64,000 bases of DNA. Source: Tautonia sociabilis. Its GTDB lineage: Bacteria > Planctomycetota > Planctomycetia > Isosphaerales > Isosphaeraceae. The stretch lies in contig NZ_RYZH01000002.1 of the NCBI RefSeq assembly GCF_003977685.1, positions 1-64,000 on the forward strand. The letters run 5' to 3'. A program made the position numbers and the translations under genes. The notes beneath the pieces are model-generated. The model saw only the letters and a program-made list of their open reading frames with translations. It was not told the origin of the DNA and made no database searches. This document shows positions 19,370 to 27,552 of the stretch, piece by piece; position 1 is the first letter of the stretch, and the number at the start of each line of letters is the position of its first letter.

Positions 19370-19466
19370 GGGAGCGGGCGCACGGCTGGTGCCGGCCCTG
19401 GTCTTCAAAACCAGTCGGGCGGCCTGGAGACAGGTCGCCGGTGGGTTCGATTCCCATACGCTCCCG
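19370..19466 (+). tRNA. selC: tRNA-Sec (anticodon TCA)
   Basis: A 97-base gene with the hallmarks of selenocysteine tRNA. The acceptor arm is long (GGGAGCG pairing CGCTCCC, plus one weak pair). The anticodon stem-loop CTGGTCTTCAAAACCAG has TCA at 19405-19407 and is nearly the same as in enterobacterial selC. The variable arm is long (about 20 bases) and the T-arm is GTGGGTTCGATTCCCAT. Discriminator base is G and CCA is not encoded. It implies that this genome decodes some UGA codons as selenocysteine. Confidence 0.9.
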
Positions 19467-19745
19467 TCCAGTCGACCGGCATCGTGCCTGCCGATGGCGA
19501 CCGGCTCCGGCCGGCGTCCCGATCGGGGTTCGGCCGTTCCCCCGGAACCGGATGAGTCGCTCGGGACGGGAGGCTGATCCGACAACGCCTCGGGGCTCCC
19601 GGAACCGACTCCCGAACCTGATCATCGAATTCGCTCTTGGACCTCAACCGACACCCCATTCCGACGGTCATTCGCTATACTGCGAGTGGGGCCGCGTCGA
19701 CGTGAGGCGGTCGATCTCGGGGCGTCGAATGCAAGAGGTCGGCAG

Positions 19746-20009
19746 ATGGACGGGAACCCGAACGAGTCCCAGCGTTCTGTCCATTCCTCGTCTGGAAGCC
19801 CCGCCACGCCTCCTTCGAGGAACACCGACCCCGGCCGCCCCCGACCATCACGTTTCTGGACCCTCGACCAACTCCACCTTCAGGGCTGGATCGGCTATCT
19901 CATCGCGCTGCTGGTGCTGCTGACGATGCTGATCATCGCGGGGCGAGCCGTCACGTCCTGGATGCTTCAATACTCCGAGGCATCCTCATCCGATTCGGCC
20001 GAACCTTGA
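19746..20009 (+). CDS. Small single-pass membrane protein
   Basis: 87 residues from ATG 19746 (MDGNPNESQRS). A Ser/Pro-rich cytosolic N-terminus is followed by one membrane helix, LQGWIGYLIALLVLLTMLIIAGRAV, near the C-terminus. No family recognised. It sits between the two tRNA genes and has a hairpin downstream. Confidence 0.6.
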   Translation: MDGNPNESQRSVHSSSGSPATPPSRNTDPGRPRPSRFWTLDQLHLQGWIGYLIALLVLLTMLIIAGRAVTSWMLQYSEASSSDSAEP

Positions 20010-20235
20010 CGCGAGTGGCCTGCTCGCTGATGGCCTCAATCTGATCATCGATCCCGACCTGAGCCCGCTCGAGCCATTCCTCCCGGGCGCCTCAATCCGG
20101 GTGAGGCCACGCGACCGCTCGAGGCGGAAATGACGAATCAGCGGCCTTTCTGGTTGGTTCACGCGACTCGACTCCCTGATGATCTGGAAAGAGACGGCCG
20201 GAGCGGGTAAGATCAAGGACGTGACGCGAGTTCGG

Positions 20236-20263
20236 AATGTGCCCCCCCTGCTGAGGGGGCATT
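20236..20263 (+). terminator. Candidate hairpin terminator
   Basis: AATG(T)GCCCCC and GGGGGCATT form a strong stem around CCTGCTGA, followed by the short T-rich run TTCTTTG. It lies downstream of the small membrane protein and upstream of tRNA-Ser. Confidence 0.5.
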
Positions 20264-20291
20264 CTTTGGCGCATCGCGTCGACGTTCGACT

Positions 20292-20380
20292 GGAGAGGTG
20301 ACCGAGAGGCCGAAGGTGCGGCACTGGAAATGCCGTGTACGGGTCAAACCGTACCGAGGGTTCGAATCCCTCCCTCTCCG
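20292..20380 (+). tRNA. tRNA-Ser (anticodon GGA)
   Basis: 89-base class II tRNA. Acceptor GGAGAGG pairs with CCTCTCC, D-arm includes GAGAGGCCGAAGGTG, anticodon loop CTGGAAA has GGA at 20326-20328. A long variable arm (TGTACGGGTCAAACCGTACC) and T-arm GAGGGTTCGAATCCCTC complete it. CCA is not encoded. An integrase gene starts 183 bases downstream, so the 3' end of this tRNA is the likely integration target of the element to the right. Confidence 0.96.
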
Positions 20381-20396
20381 CTTGATATGATCCCCA

Positions 20397-20436
20397 AAGG
20401 GCTTGCGTCCAAAGGTCGCGAGCCCTTCCTTTTTTC
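20397..20436 (+). terminator. Rho-independent terminator after tRNA-Ser
   Basis: Stem AAGGGCTTGCG / CGCGAGCCCTT (one G-T pair) with an 9-base loop, followed by CCTTTTTT. A standard intrinsic terminator directly behind tRNA-Ser. Confidence 0.85.
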
Positions 20437-20563
20437 CCTGCTAACCGCCCGTACCGACCAGCCGCCCTGTGGTTAACAGAATCAGTTAACAGCCCCTTGC
20501 CCGGAAAGCGCCCCGGCCGTACCATCACGGACACGGCATCCGCGGTTAACAGGGGTCTCGCCG

Positions 20564-21886
20564 ATGGCCCGCAAGTACGACATGACGTGGCAGGCGTCCA
20601 CGCGTCGGTGGTTCAAGAAGCACAAGGGCAAGATGTACACCGTATCCTGCCGGCAGCTCGGCTGCCCGGATACGAAGGAAGGCAGCGGCAACGCAGCCAA
20701 CGCCTGGTGGGGCGCCAAGCTCAAGGAGGTCGAGGCGGCACCGCCCTCCGAGGCCGACCGCCGGGCCAACGCCCTCAAGGTCTGGTCGATGGTGCAGGAC
20801 TGGGGGCAGCTCGCGGAGGAGGACCGCGAGCGCCTGGTCGATTCGATGGTCGGCGAGGGGCAGTACCGGAAGATCAAGGCCCAGGCCGAGGCCATGGTCG
20901 AGACCGCCGCGAAGCCGACGCCCGTCGACCGGACGGTCTCCGCCCAGGTGGAGGCGTGGAAGGGCCTGCTCCGCTCCGCGTGCCAGTCGCGACAGCTCTC
21001 CGAGGGGCGGTACGACGCCTATTGCCGCAGGATCAAGCCCTTCATGGACTGGATCGGGCCGGGCGCCGCGGTCGACGTCATCGACGAGGCCCGCCTGGAA
21101 GGCTATTACTCCCACCTCTCGCGGCAGGTGGCCGAAGGCCGCTACTCCCGGTCCTCCGCCCACGAGCTGCTCATGACCGCCAAGCAGTTCATCAGCCGAC
21201 TTGCCACGCTCAGGCTGATCCCCCTCCCGGGGAACATCCGCGACCGCCGCTTCCGCTTCAACCACTCGGTCGCCGCCGAGATCGAGACCTACAGCGTCGA
21301 GGAAGTGCGAGCATTCCTGGGAGCTTGCGACGGCCCCGGCGAGCGGACGAGGCTCTTCCTCCTGCTGTGCCTCAACTGCGGCATGTATCAGAACGACATC
21401 GCCGAGCTGCGGCAGGACGAGGTGGACTGGACGCGCGGGACAATCAAGCGGGCCAGGAGCAAGACGCGGGAGCGGGGCGGCCCCGTGGTCACCTACAAGC
21501 TCTGGCCCGAGACGTTCGCCCTGCTGAAGAAGCATCGCTCCGGGGGCGACCCGGTCCTGACCACCGGCGCGGGCAACCCGCTCGTCAAGGAATGGCTCGA
21601 CGGTGGGAAGTACCGGAAGTACGACGCCGTCCGCTCCGCCTGGATGCGGCTGGCGGAGAAGATGGGGATGAAGAAGAACCGACTGGGCCTGAAGCACCTG
21701 CGGAAGACGTCGGCCTCGCTGCTGGGCGAGCACCCGCAGTACAAGTATTACGCCACCCACTTCCTGGCCGACTCGCCGAGGCACATGACCGAGAAGCACT
21801 ACGTGAAGCCCAGCGAGGCGGAGTTCATCGAGGCGCTTGAGTGGCTCAGGGGGCGATTGCTGGGGACGGAGCCCGACGGGACGTGA
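20564..21886 (+). CDS. int: Tyrosine recombinase (integrase), planctomycete type
   Basis: 440 residues; would integrate and excise the element at tRNA-Ser. The N-terminus (MARKYDMTWQASTRRWFKKHKGKMY) is a basic arm-binding-like region. A core-binding domain lies around residues 130-220, then the catalytic domain. Conserved KHLRKTSASLLGEH gives the HxxR box and SPRHMTEKHYVKP carries the nucleophile Tyr. At the first catalytic Arg position the sequence reads CGMYQNDIAEL, where most family members have G-L/M-R. It lies just behind tRNA-Ser and points into the element. Confidence 0.9.
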   Translation: MARKYDMTWQASTRRWFKKHKGKMYTVSCRQLGCPDTKEGSGNAANAWWGAKLKEVEAAPPSEADRRANALKVWSMVQDWGQLAEEDRERLVDSMVGEGQYRKIKAQAEAMVETAAKPTPVDRTVSAQVEAWKGLLRSACQSRQLSEGRYDAYCRRIKPFMDWIGPGAAVDVIDEARLEGYYSHLSRQVAEGRYSRSSAHELLMTAKQFISRLATLRLIPLPGNIRDRRFRFNHSVAAEIETYSVEEVRAFLGACDGPGERTRLFLLLCLNCGMYQNDIAELRQDEVDWTRGTIKRARSKTRERGGPVVTYKLWPETFALLKKHRSGGDPVLTTGAGNPLVKEWLDGGKYRKYDAVRSAWMRLAEKMGMKKNRLGLKHLRKTSASLLGEHPQYKYYATHFLADSPRHMTEKHYVKPSEAEFIEALEWLRGRLLGTEPDGT

Positions 21887-22053
21887 AGGGCCCGGGGCGG
21901 ATGGAGGTCTCCTCGCCGGGTCGCGGCCGCGCGGAACGTATCGAGCCGCTCGCGCAGCCTCTCCTCGACCAGGAGGCAGAGGACCAGCCTGGCGACGTCC
22001 TCGGCGCCGAGGTCCATGAAGGCGTCGAGTTCATCCGGCTGGTCCTGCAACAT
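21799..22053 (-). CDS. Small hypothetical protein overlapping the integrase 3' end
   Basis: 84 residues beginning MLQDQPDELDAFMDLGAEDVARLVLCLLVEERLRERL. The first 45 residues look like a compact helical protein with good codon use. The last third is antisense to the integrase and is Pro/Ser-rich. It is the last gene of the leftward accessory operon. No family recognised; the overlap of about 88 bases with the integrase makes its full extent uncertain. Confidence 0.4.
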   Translation of the reverse strand: MLQDQPDELDAFMDLGAEDVARLVLCLLVEERLRERLDTFRAAATRRGDLHPPRALHVPSGSVPSNRPLSHSSASMNSASLGFT

Positions 22054-22151
22054 GGTCGCCGCCCTGCTCGCCCTCGGTCCTCTGCGACCTCAGCCCGCGC
22101 GATCCCGCCGGCACGTCTCCGGACGCCGCAACCGAGGTTCTGCGTCCGCGC

Positions 22152-22484
22152 TCACCGGTCTCGCCCTTCCTCCGGCCCCTTCGGCCTCGCGGCCGACCGG
22201 GCGGTGGTTCTTTCGAGGATGCTTCCGGATGGAGTCGTCTCGCGCCACTGGCGCACTAAGTCGTCGACGATCCGGTCGAGTTCCTCGGGGCCGACCGGCG
22301 TCTGGGGGGGAGGTGCGGGGCCGAGCGCCTCCGCCCGCAGGCGATAGGACTCTGCCATCCTGGCCGGGTATGTCGCGGCGTCGGCCTCGCCGTAATCGCG
22401 GACCCGGGCGGCGTGCTCGTCGGCCTCCCACTCGCCGTTGAGGGCCCTGATCTCCTCGTCGGACCAGTACAGCTTGTCCGGCAT
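22152..22484 (-). CDS. Hypothetical protein of the mobile element
   Basis: 110 residues, acidic and helical, starting MPDKLYWSDEEIRALNGEWEADEHAARVRDYGEADA. A good ribosome site (GGGGAGG) lies 6 bases before the ATG. No membrane segment and no family recognised. It follows the 60-residue gene immediately, with one base between its start and that gene's stop, so the two are translationally linked. Confidence 0.6.
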   Translation of the reverse strand: MPDKLYWSDEEIRALNGEWEADEHAARVRDYGEADAATYPARMAESYRLRAEALGPAPPPQTPVGPEELDRIVDDLVRQWRETTPSGSILERTTARSAARPKGPEEGRDR

Positions 22485-22485
22485 G

Positions 22486-22668
22486 TCACACCTCCCCCGC
22501 CGACGCGGGCTTGTCGAGCTCCTCCCGGCACACGCGGTAGAATTCCCGCAGGGCCTCGCCCCGCTCCTCCTCCCGCAGCACCGCCTGGATGATGAAGACG
22601 CATCGCCGGGCGATCCGGCTGCAGAGCTGATGCACCGCCGGGTCGGCGGCCTGCGACTCGATGAACAT
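22486..22668 (-). CDS. Small helical protein of the mobile element
   Basis: 60 residues, MFIESQAADPAVHQLCSRIARRCVFIIQAVLREEERGEALREFYRVCREELDKP. The start at 22668 is preceded by GAGGAGGTGACC, a strong ribosome site, and is preferred over the longer frame. It is probably a small soluble helical protein. Function unknown. Confidence 0.6.
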   Translation of the reverse strand: MFIESQAADPAVHQLCSRIARRCVFIIQAVLREEERGEALREFYRVCREELDKPASAGEV

Positions 22669-22799
22669 GGTCACCTCCTCGGTGAGGGGCGGGCCCCAAC
22701 GGCCCGCCCGGGGGAATCTGCCGGGCGCGAGAAAACGGAGGCGATCCAGGAATGCCCGTGCGACGCCGGCCTCCCTCGGGCTGGACCGGGAGGCAGGCT

Positions 22800-23678
22800 T
22801 CATGGGTTCCGCCCCTTGGCCATGTGGCGGGCGATCGCCCTGCCCAGCACCGCCGCGGCCTGCGGGTGGCGGATCGCGAGGAACGCGGTCCCCGCCGGGA
22901 TGAGGACGATGAGGACAGTCGCCGCCCGGAGCAGCCAGGCGAAGGCGCCGACGGCCTCCTGAACGGCCGGCTTCACCGCGTTTTCCGCCACCGTGCCGGC
23001 CAGCCGGTTCGTGCCGTCGATGAACGCCTCGGGCCTCGCCAGGAAGGCGGTGAGGGTGGCCCCGACGGTGAGCGCGCCCTTGTTCCGCCAGATGAAGTCC
23101 ATGGCCGGGTCACCGAGCCGGCCGATCACCCCCAGCACCTCGGGCGTCCGCCCGATGGCGGCGAGATCCCCTCCGTCCTGGGCCATCATGGCGAGCCGTC
23201 TCCCGGACCGGGGGCCGACGGCGCGGAACGCGTCCACGGCCGGGCCACCGAGCCGCTCGATCACGGGCTCGGCCAGGCCCTTGTGCTTGACGAGGGCTTC
23301 CGCCGCGTCGTCGCCGTGGCGGGCGAGCAGCCTCATGGCGCCGGGGCGCCCCAGGACCCAGACGGCCGCTTCCTCGCCGTGCCTGGAGAGGATCCGCACC
23401 GCCGCGGGAGCCTGCTCCCCGGCCTCGTCGGCCAGGGTCAGCGCCTTCGGCCCGACCTTGCGGACGGCCGTGATCATGTCGTCGCCGTGGCGGGCGGCCC
23501 CGGCCGCGATGCGCTCCGCGAGCGTCTCGGTGCCCTCCTTGACCGCCGTCCGCCCGAACTTCTTCGCGGCGTATTCGGCCGCCTCGCGGGCCGCCTTGGT
23601 GCGCCAATCGGCCCGCACGGAAGGGGACGCGGCCGCGGCCAGGGCGGCGAGGAGGGCGAGGGAGGTGAGGGGTCTCAC
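22800..23678 (-). CDS. Exported, membrane-anchored helical repeat protein
   Basis: 292 residues. N-terminal signal peptide MRPLTSLALLAALAAAASPSVRA. The middle has short repeated helical units around RHGDDMITAVRKVG, RHGEEAAVWVLGRPG and RHGDDAAEALVKHKG. A hydrophobic segment near the C-terminus (LLRAATVLIVLIPAGTAFLAI) is probably a membrane anchor. It overlaps the next upstream gene by four bases (ATGA). I know of no characterised family; the context is a membrane-protein operon with a VirD4-like ATPase. Confidence 0.65.
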   Translation of the reverse strand: MRPLTSLALLAALAAAASPSVRADWRTKAAREAAEYAAKKFGRTAVKEGTETLAERIAAGAARHGDDMITAVRKVGPKALTLADEAGEQAPAAVRILSRHGEEAAVWVLGRPGAMRLLARHGDDAAEALVKHKGLAEPVIERLGGPAVDAFRAVGPRSGRRLAMMAQDGGDLAAIGRTPEVLGVIGRLGDPAMDFIWRNKGALTVGATLTAFLARPEAFIDGTNRLAGTVAENAVKPAVQEAVGAFAWLLRAATVLIVLIPAGTAFLAIRHPQAAAVLGRAIARHMAKGRNP

Positions 23679-24853
23679 GGCGTACCTCCTTCCAGGATCA
23701 GCCGCCGGAGCGCCGCTTGGCGCAGCCGGGCGCGGGCCTCGTGCAATCTGCTGAGTTGATTCCGCATGCCGAGGCTCCCGGGATCTTCATGGGCCGCCTT
23801 GGCCATGAACCACCGGTCCTTCGCGGCGAAATACTCCTCTGCGACCGCGTGCCTTCTTTGTTCTTCCTCGGCGGAGGGCGGGGGGCTTCCGCGAGGCGGG
23901 ATCAGGATCCGGGCGATCTCGGGAGTTAGCGGATGGGGTGACGGGTAGTCGGGGAAATCGGCAGCAGACGGGCCGTCGAGGATCGTGGATTCGAGGCGGT
24001 CGAGCGTCTCATCCACCTTGGCGGCAATCTCCCCTTCCGGGTCATACCCCGCCTCGCGGATCGCCCAATCGAGGGCCATGTCCACCAGGATCCCGACGAC
24101 GAGGCCGATGCCGAACGTCACGGTCCCTGAGTAGGCGCCAGTCCCGAGGATGCCGCCGGAGATGCCCAGCCGGACGGCGAGCGCCTGTGCGATCTGCGCG
24201 ACGACCTGGGCGGCGATCTCCGAGCCCACGAAGGAGACCACCTCTCTCGTCACGCTGAAACCGACTTCACGCGAGACGATGGGCATGACCTGTTCGAGCA
24301 TGGCCTCGTATTGCTGCCGGAACGCCGCCTCGTCATGCAGGGCGGGCAGCCGGTCGGCCGCGGCCATCTCGCCGTCGGCCAGGTCGGCGCGGATGTCGAC
24401 CAGGAGCTGGTTCTCGCGGCCCTGGAGCTTGCTGACGCAGCCGGAGACCGCCGAGTCGACGATCGTCCGCAACTCCTCGGGGCTGAAGATGTGCCGCACG
24501 AAGGACTCCTCGAGGAACCGGTTGTGGCTCCCCGGCTCGTAGTAGTCCTTGACGTAGGCCCACTTCCCGCCGAGCGAGAGCACGTCCGAGGCGAAGTCCC
24601 TGGCGCCCGGGTGCCGCTCGGCGAAGAACGCCCGGATCTGCGCCACGGACTCGTCGACGTCGGCTTTCGACGCCTCCTCGACCTCGGCCAGGCGGGGCGT
24701 CACCTTCTCCCAGGCCGCGAGTCGGACGGGGTCGTAACGCGGATAGCAGTAGTAGCCGGCCGCCGCGAGGGCCAGGCCGGTCAGGATGCCGAGCGTGAGG
24801 AGGGCCGTCCGCCGACGGCCCATGGCCTGGCGGACTTCGGTTGCGGTCAGCAT
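23675..24853 (-). CDS. Membrane-anchored envelope protein of unknown function
   Basis: 392 residues. One N-terminal membrane helix (TALLTLGILTGLALAAAGYYCY) is followed by a large soluble, probably periplasmic, domain. A Gly-rich hydrophobic stretch at about residues 225-270 (VVAQIAQALAVRLGISGGILGTGAYSGTVTFGIGLVVGILVDMALDWAI) may insert into membrane. The C-terminus is a charged helix. It is translationally coupled to the exported repeat protein behind it. No family recognised. Confidence 0.65.
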   Translation of the reverse strand: MLTATEVRQAMGRRRTALLTLGILTGLALAAAGYYCYPRYDPVRLAAWEKVTPRLAEVEEASKADVDESVAQIRAFFAERHPGARDFASDVLSLGGKWAYVKDYYEPGSHNRFLEESFVRHIFSPEELRTIVDSAVSGCVSKLQGRENQLLVDIRADLADGEMAAADRLPALHDEAAFRQQYEAMLEQVMPIVSREVGFSVTREVVSFVGSEIAAQVVAQIAQALAVRLGISGGILGTGAYSGTVTFGIGLVVGILVDMALDWAIREAGYDPEGEIAAKVDETLDRLESTILDGPSAADFPDYPSPHPLTPEIARILIPPRGSPPPSAEEEQRRHAVAEEYFAAKDRWFMAKAAHEDPGSLGMRNQLSRLHEARARLRQAALRRLILEGGTP

Positions 24854-25005
24854 CGGTTGTGCCTCCCTGGAGGAAATGAGGAGAGGGCATCCGTGCCCGG
24901 AGTCGCGGCCCCCGGTGGGCTCCCGGGGCGCGCGGTCCCGGGATCGGCCCGCGGGGGTCTCCTGCGGGCCGTGATCAGTCGTGAGGATTGGCGAGGGGCG
25001 AGGGG

Positions 25006-25308
25006 CTACCCGCGCTCCATCCCCTTGCCCTTGTCGGCCCGATCCGATCGGGCTTCGGCCTGCCGGGAGCGGCTCTCCAGGACCGAGCCCCGGCCCTTCG
25101 CCTTCTCGTCTTCGAGGCCGCGGGCCTCGCCGCGCCGGTCATGCGCGACCTCGCCGGGCGTCTTGGTCCCGTAGACGCCATACTCGGCCGGCTGCGCGAC
25201 GTTCGACTCGGGGAACACGGCGGCCCGCAATTCGCGCAAGCCCTGGCGCCACATGGCCGAGGCGTGCCCGGCCCCGATCTTGGGCTTGGGCTCCTGCTGA
25301 CGCGACAT
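25006..25308 (-). CDS. Small charged hypothetical protein
   Basis: 100 residues, MSRQQEPKPKIGAGHASAMWRQGLRELRAAVFPESNVAQPAEYGVYGTKTPGEV, then a highly charged disordered tail. CGGAGGTGATCC before the ATG is a strong ribosome site. The ordered N-terminal half suggests a real gene. No family recognised. It lies in the same leftward operon as its neighbours. Confidence 0.6.
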   Translation of the reverse strand: MSRQQEPKPKIGAGHASAMWRQGLRELRAAVFPESNVAQPAEYGVYGTKTPGEVAHDRRGEARGLEDEKAKGRGSVLESRSRQAEARSDRADKGKGMERG

Positions 25309-25322
25309 GGATCACCTCCGTT

Positions 25323-25865
25323 TCAAGGTTCGTCGCCACGCATGGCGCGGATCTGTTCCGCGCGCGCCTGGTTCTCGATCATCAGGTCATTCAGGTCGAG
25401 CAGGTGCTGGCGGTCGACGACCCCCGAGGCCATCACCGAGACGAACAGGCCGCCGGCCGCGAGCATCAGATACACCCCGAGCGGCGGGGTGAAAGTGCAG
25501 AGCGCGCCGCCCACCAGCAGGACCAGCCCGGGCTCGGCGTATCTCTTGACCTCCAATTCGGTGCGCCCCGGGAGCTGGCCCATCAGCCGCGGCACGCCCG
25601 TGTATCGGGAGTGGCAAATGGGCATCTGGCGGCGTCGGAGGAGGCCCTCGGCACGGTTGCGCACGCACATCGCGACGTAGGCCAGCAGGAAGATGAACAG
25701 CGGCCGGACGTCCCGGCCCTCCCACAGGGCCGCGTAGAAGGGGACCAGCACCAGGACGGCCAGGGCCTGGATGTCCGCGTAGCGTTCGCCCATCCGGGTG
25801 TGGAGGAAGACCTCGACCGAGAAGGCGAGCGTCCGGGGGATGAAGAGGACTTCCGCGAATGTCAG
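25323..25865 (-). CDS. Multi-pass membrane protein next to the coupling ATPase
   Basis: About 180 residues with coding character beginning at LTFAEVLFIPRTLAFSVEVF. Hydrophobic segments IQALAVLVLVPFYAALW, PLFIFLLAYVAMCVR, LVLLVGGALCTFTPPLGVYLMLAAGGLFVSVMASGV. The start is uncertain: the frame continues to 26030, but that part reads like noise. The coding-like part begins at a CTG (25865) right behind GGGAGG, and the first ATG is at 25796. Its position 15 bases before a small gene and 121 bases after the VirD4-like gene suggests a role at the membrane with that ATPase. Confidence 0.6.
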   Translation of the reverse strand: MTFAEVLFIPRTLAFSVEVFLHTRMGERYADIQALAVLVLVPFYAALWEGRDVRPLFIFLLAYVAMCVRNRAEGLLRRRQMPICHSRYTGVPRLMGQLPGRTELEVKRYAEPGLVLLVGGALCTFTPPLGVYLMLAAGGLFVSVMASGVVDRQHLLDLNDLMIENQARAEQIRAMRGDEP

Positions 25866-25986
25866 CCTCCCGGCCCCGTGGGGGCCGTGCGATGACGGGT
25901 TGTACAGGGGACACCTCCGATCTTGGCGGCCCGCGTGCGAGCGGCCCCCGCGCGGGACCTCGTCGGCCGGCCGTTGGTATGATGTC

Positions 25987-27474
25987 TCAGCCGCGCTGCA
26001 GGAACGTCCGGCGGAGCCAGGATCGGCCATTCGCGAGGAACCGCCTGCCGCCCTGGAAGACGATCCCGTCCACTTCGCCGCCGCTGGCGAAGCCGCCGCG
26101 GCGGAGCGCCGTGAAGGCGCTCGGCTGGACCTCGAACTCGAAGGTCTCGGAGATGCCGGCGTTGACCGACGGGAACGACCGCATCCAGGGGAAGGTCGTG
26201 AAATCGGGCGTCTGGTAGCTGTTGCCGCCGTTCACCAGGAATTGCCGCGTGCGGCCGATGAGCGTGGCCGCCCATTCGTTGGTGACCGGGTCTCCGTTGG
26301 CGTGGAACACCTTGGTGTTGAGGTTGGCCAGGAGCGAATCCGCCTGGGCCTTTCCGCGCTCCCCGCCGCCCAGCGCGGCGTAGAAGTTCGAGAGATTCTG
26401 GCTGAGCAGCACCGTGGCCACGCGCGAGCTGCGGGCCGTGGTCTGGAACTGCATGTCATACGACGTCACGAAGTTCTGGGCCTCGTCCGCCCAGAAGAAG
26501 ACCGGCCGGGGGTTGGCGGCCGCGTCCCGCCGCTCGATGGAGCGCTGGAACACGTACTTCCAGAGCACCTGGGCGAAGACGCCGACCTCGGCGAACTCCT
26601 TGACCGGCAGGTCGATCACCAGCACCTTGCCCGCCTCAACCGCCTCCGGGCCCACGTTCGTCTCGCCGCAGAAGAGGTCCCGGAGGATGCCCCGGTTGAG
26701 CACGTCGATCATGCTGGTGAAGGTCGAGACGATCACCGACCGGGTCTTCTCGGAGAGTGCCGGGTATTCGAGCATGAGGTAGTCGGCCACGATCTCGTAA
26801 TCCTTCCGCTGCCGCTCCGTCTTCTCCCGCTCGTCGGCCTCCTGCAGGCAGGCGTAGCAGAACGACTCGGCCTTCCATTCGGGCGACCGGGCCTCCTCGA
26901 GGGAGGTCGGCGCCGAGACGATCAGCCGGTAGAGGTCGGGGATCGAGAGGCTCCCCCGGGCCAGGACGAGGAGGTCCACCAGGTTGCGCATGAGCTGGCG
27001 CATCGCCCGGCGCCAGTAGCCCTCGTCCTCGCGCCCGCCCTGGCCGCTGCCCGTGCCGCGCTCGGCGACCTCCAGCACGGTCGAGAGGAGGTTGACGATG
27101 TTCTCGGTGAGGCCCGCGCCGAGGCCGGGCCGCTTGAGCTCGTGGTCGATGAAGTTGAAGCGCAAGGGGCGGTCGGGGCCGAAGACGCACAGGTCGTCCG
27201 ATCGCCCCGCCTCCCGGCAATACGTCTCCCAGACGGCCCGCTCGTCGGGCTTCGCGGTGAGGACCAGGCCGCCGAACCCGGCCCGGAGGAAGGCGAGCGC
27301 GAACGTCCGTCCGCTCCCGGAGGACTTGCCGCTGCCGGTAGCACCGAACACGACCGTCCCCTCGAAGGCGTCCGCGAGGGTCAAATCGTCATCCGCCGAC
27401 AGGGCCAGCAGCGCCTCGGACAGGTGCCAGGGCCCTGGCTGCTGAAACGGTTGTCCCGACTTCCGCCGCCACAT
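25987..27474 (-). CDS. VirD4/TraG-type coupling ATPase
   Basis: About 495 residues. Walker A GATGSGKSSG lies near residue 44, VLTAKPDERAVWE follows the first beta strands, and Walker B FFWADEAQNF lies near residue 335. The arm QTTARSSRVATVLLSQNLSNFY and the ending SFPSVNAGISETFEFEVQP fit the conjugative DNA-transfer family. It would link the relaxase-bound DNA strand to a secretion pore. ATG 27474 has AGGGGGAA just upstream; a start at ATG 27528 adds 18 residues and is also possible. No VirB4 or pore genes are visible, so the element is probably mobilisable only. Confidence 0.87.
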   Translation of the reverse strand: MWRRKSGQPFQQPGPWHLSEALLALSADDDLTLADAFEGTVVFGATGSGKSSGSGRTFALAFLRAGFGGLVLTAKPDERAVWETYCREAGRSDDLCVFGPDRPLRFNFIDHELKRPGLGAGLTENIVNLLSTVLEVAERGTGSGQGGREDEGYWRRAMRQLMRNLVDLLVLARGSLSIPDLYRLIVSAPTSLEEARSPEWKAESFCYACLQEADEREKTERQRKDYEIVADYLMLEYPALSEKTRSVIVSTFTSMIDVLNRGILRDLFCGETNVGPEAVEAGKVLVIDLPVKEFAEVGVFAQVLWKYVFQRSIERRDAAANPRPVFFWADEAQNFVTSYDMQFQTTARSSRVATVLLSQNLSNFYAALGGGERGKAQADSLLANLNTKVFHANGDPVTNEWAATLIGRTRQFLVNGGNSYQTPDFTTFPWMRSFPSVNAGISETFEFEVQPSAFTALRRGGFASGGEVDGIVFQGGRRFLANGRSWLRRTFLQRG

Positions 27475-27520
27475 GTTTCCCCCTATCGGAATCGCGTTTG
27501 CTGTGCTTTCAGGCTTGCTG

Positions 27521-27534
27521 TCTTTCATGAAAGC
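27521..27534. repeat. Palindromic site shared with the putative partition region
   Basis: TCTTTCATGAAAGC, containing the perfect palindrome CTTTCATGAAAG, lies between the ParB-like gene and the coupling ATPase. The same 14 bases occur at 55555-55568, upstream of parA. The words CTTTCAGGCTTGCTG and CATGACGGA beside it also recur there. Confidence 0.5.
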
Positions 27535-27552
27535 ATGACGGACAGCGGCGGT

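Noticed and set aside
20355-20380. Search for a second copy of the tRNA-Ser 3' end as the right attachment site
   Set aside because: No copy noticed by reading within the window; the element continues to the right edge, so no att site is claimed.
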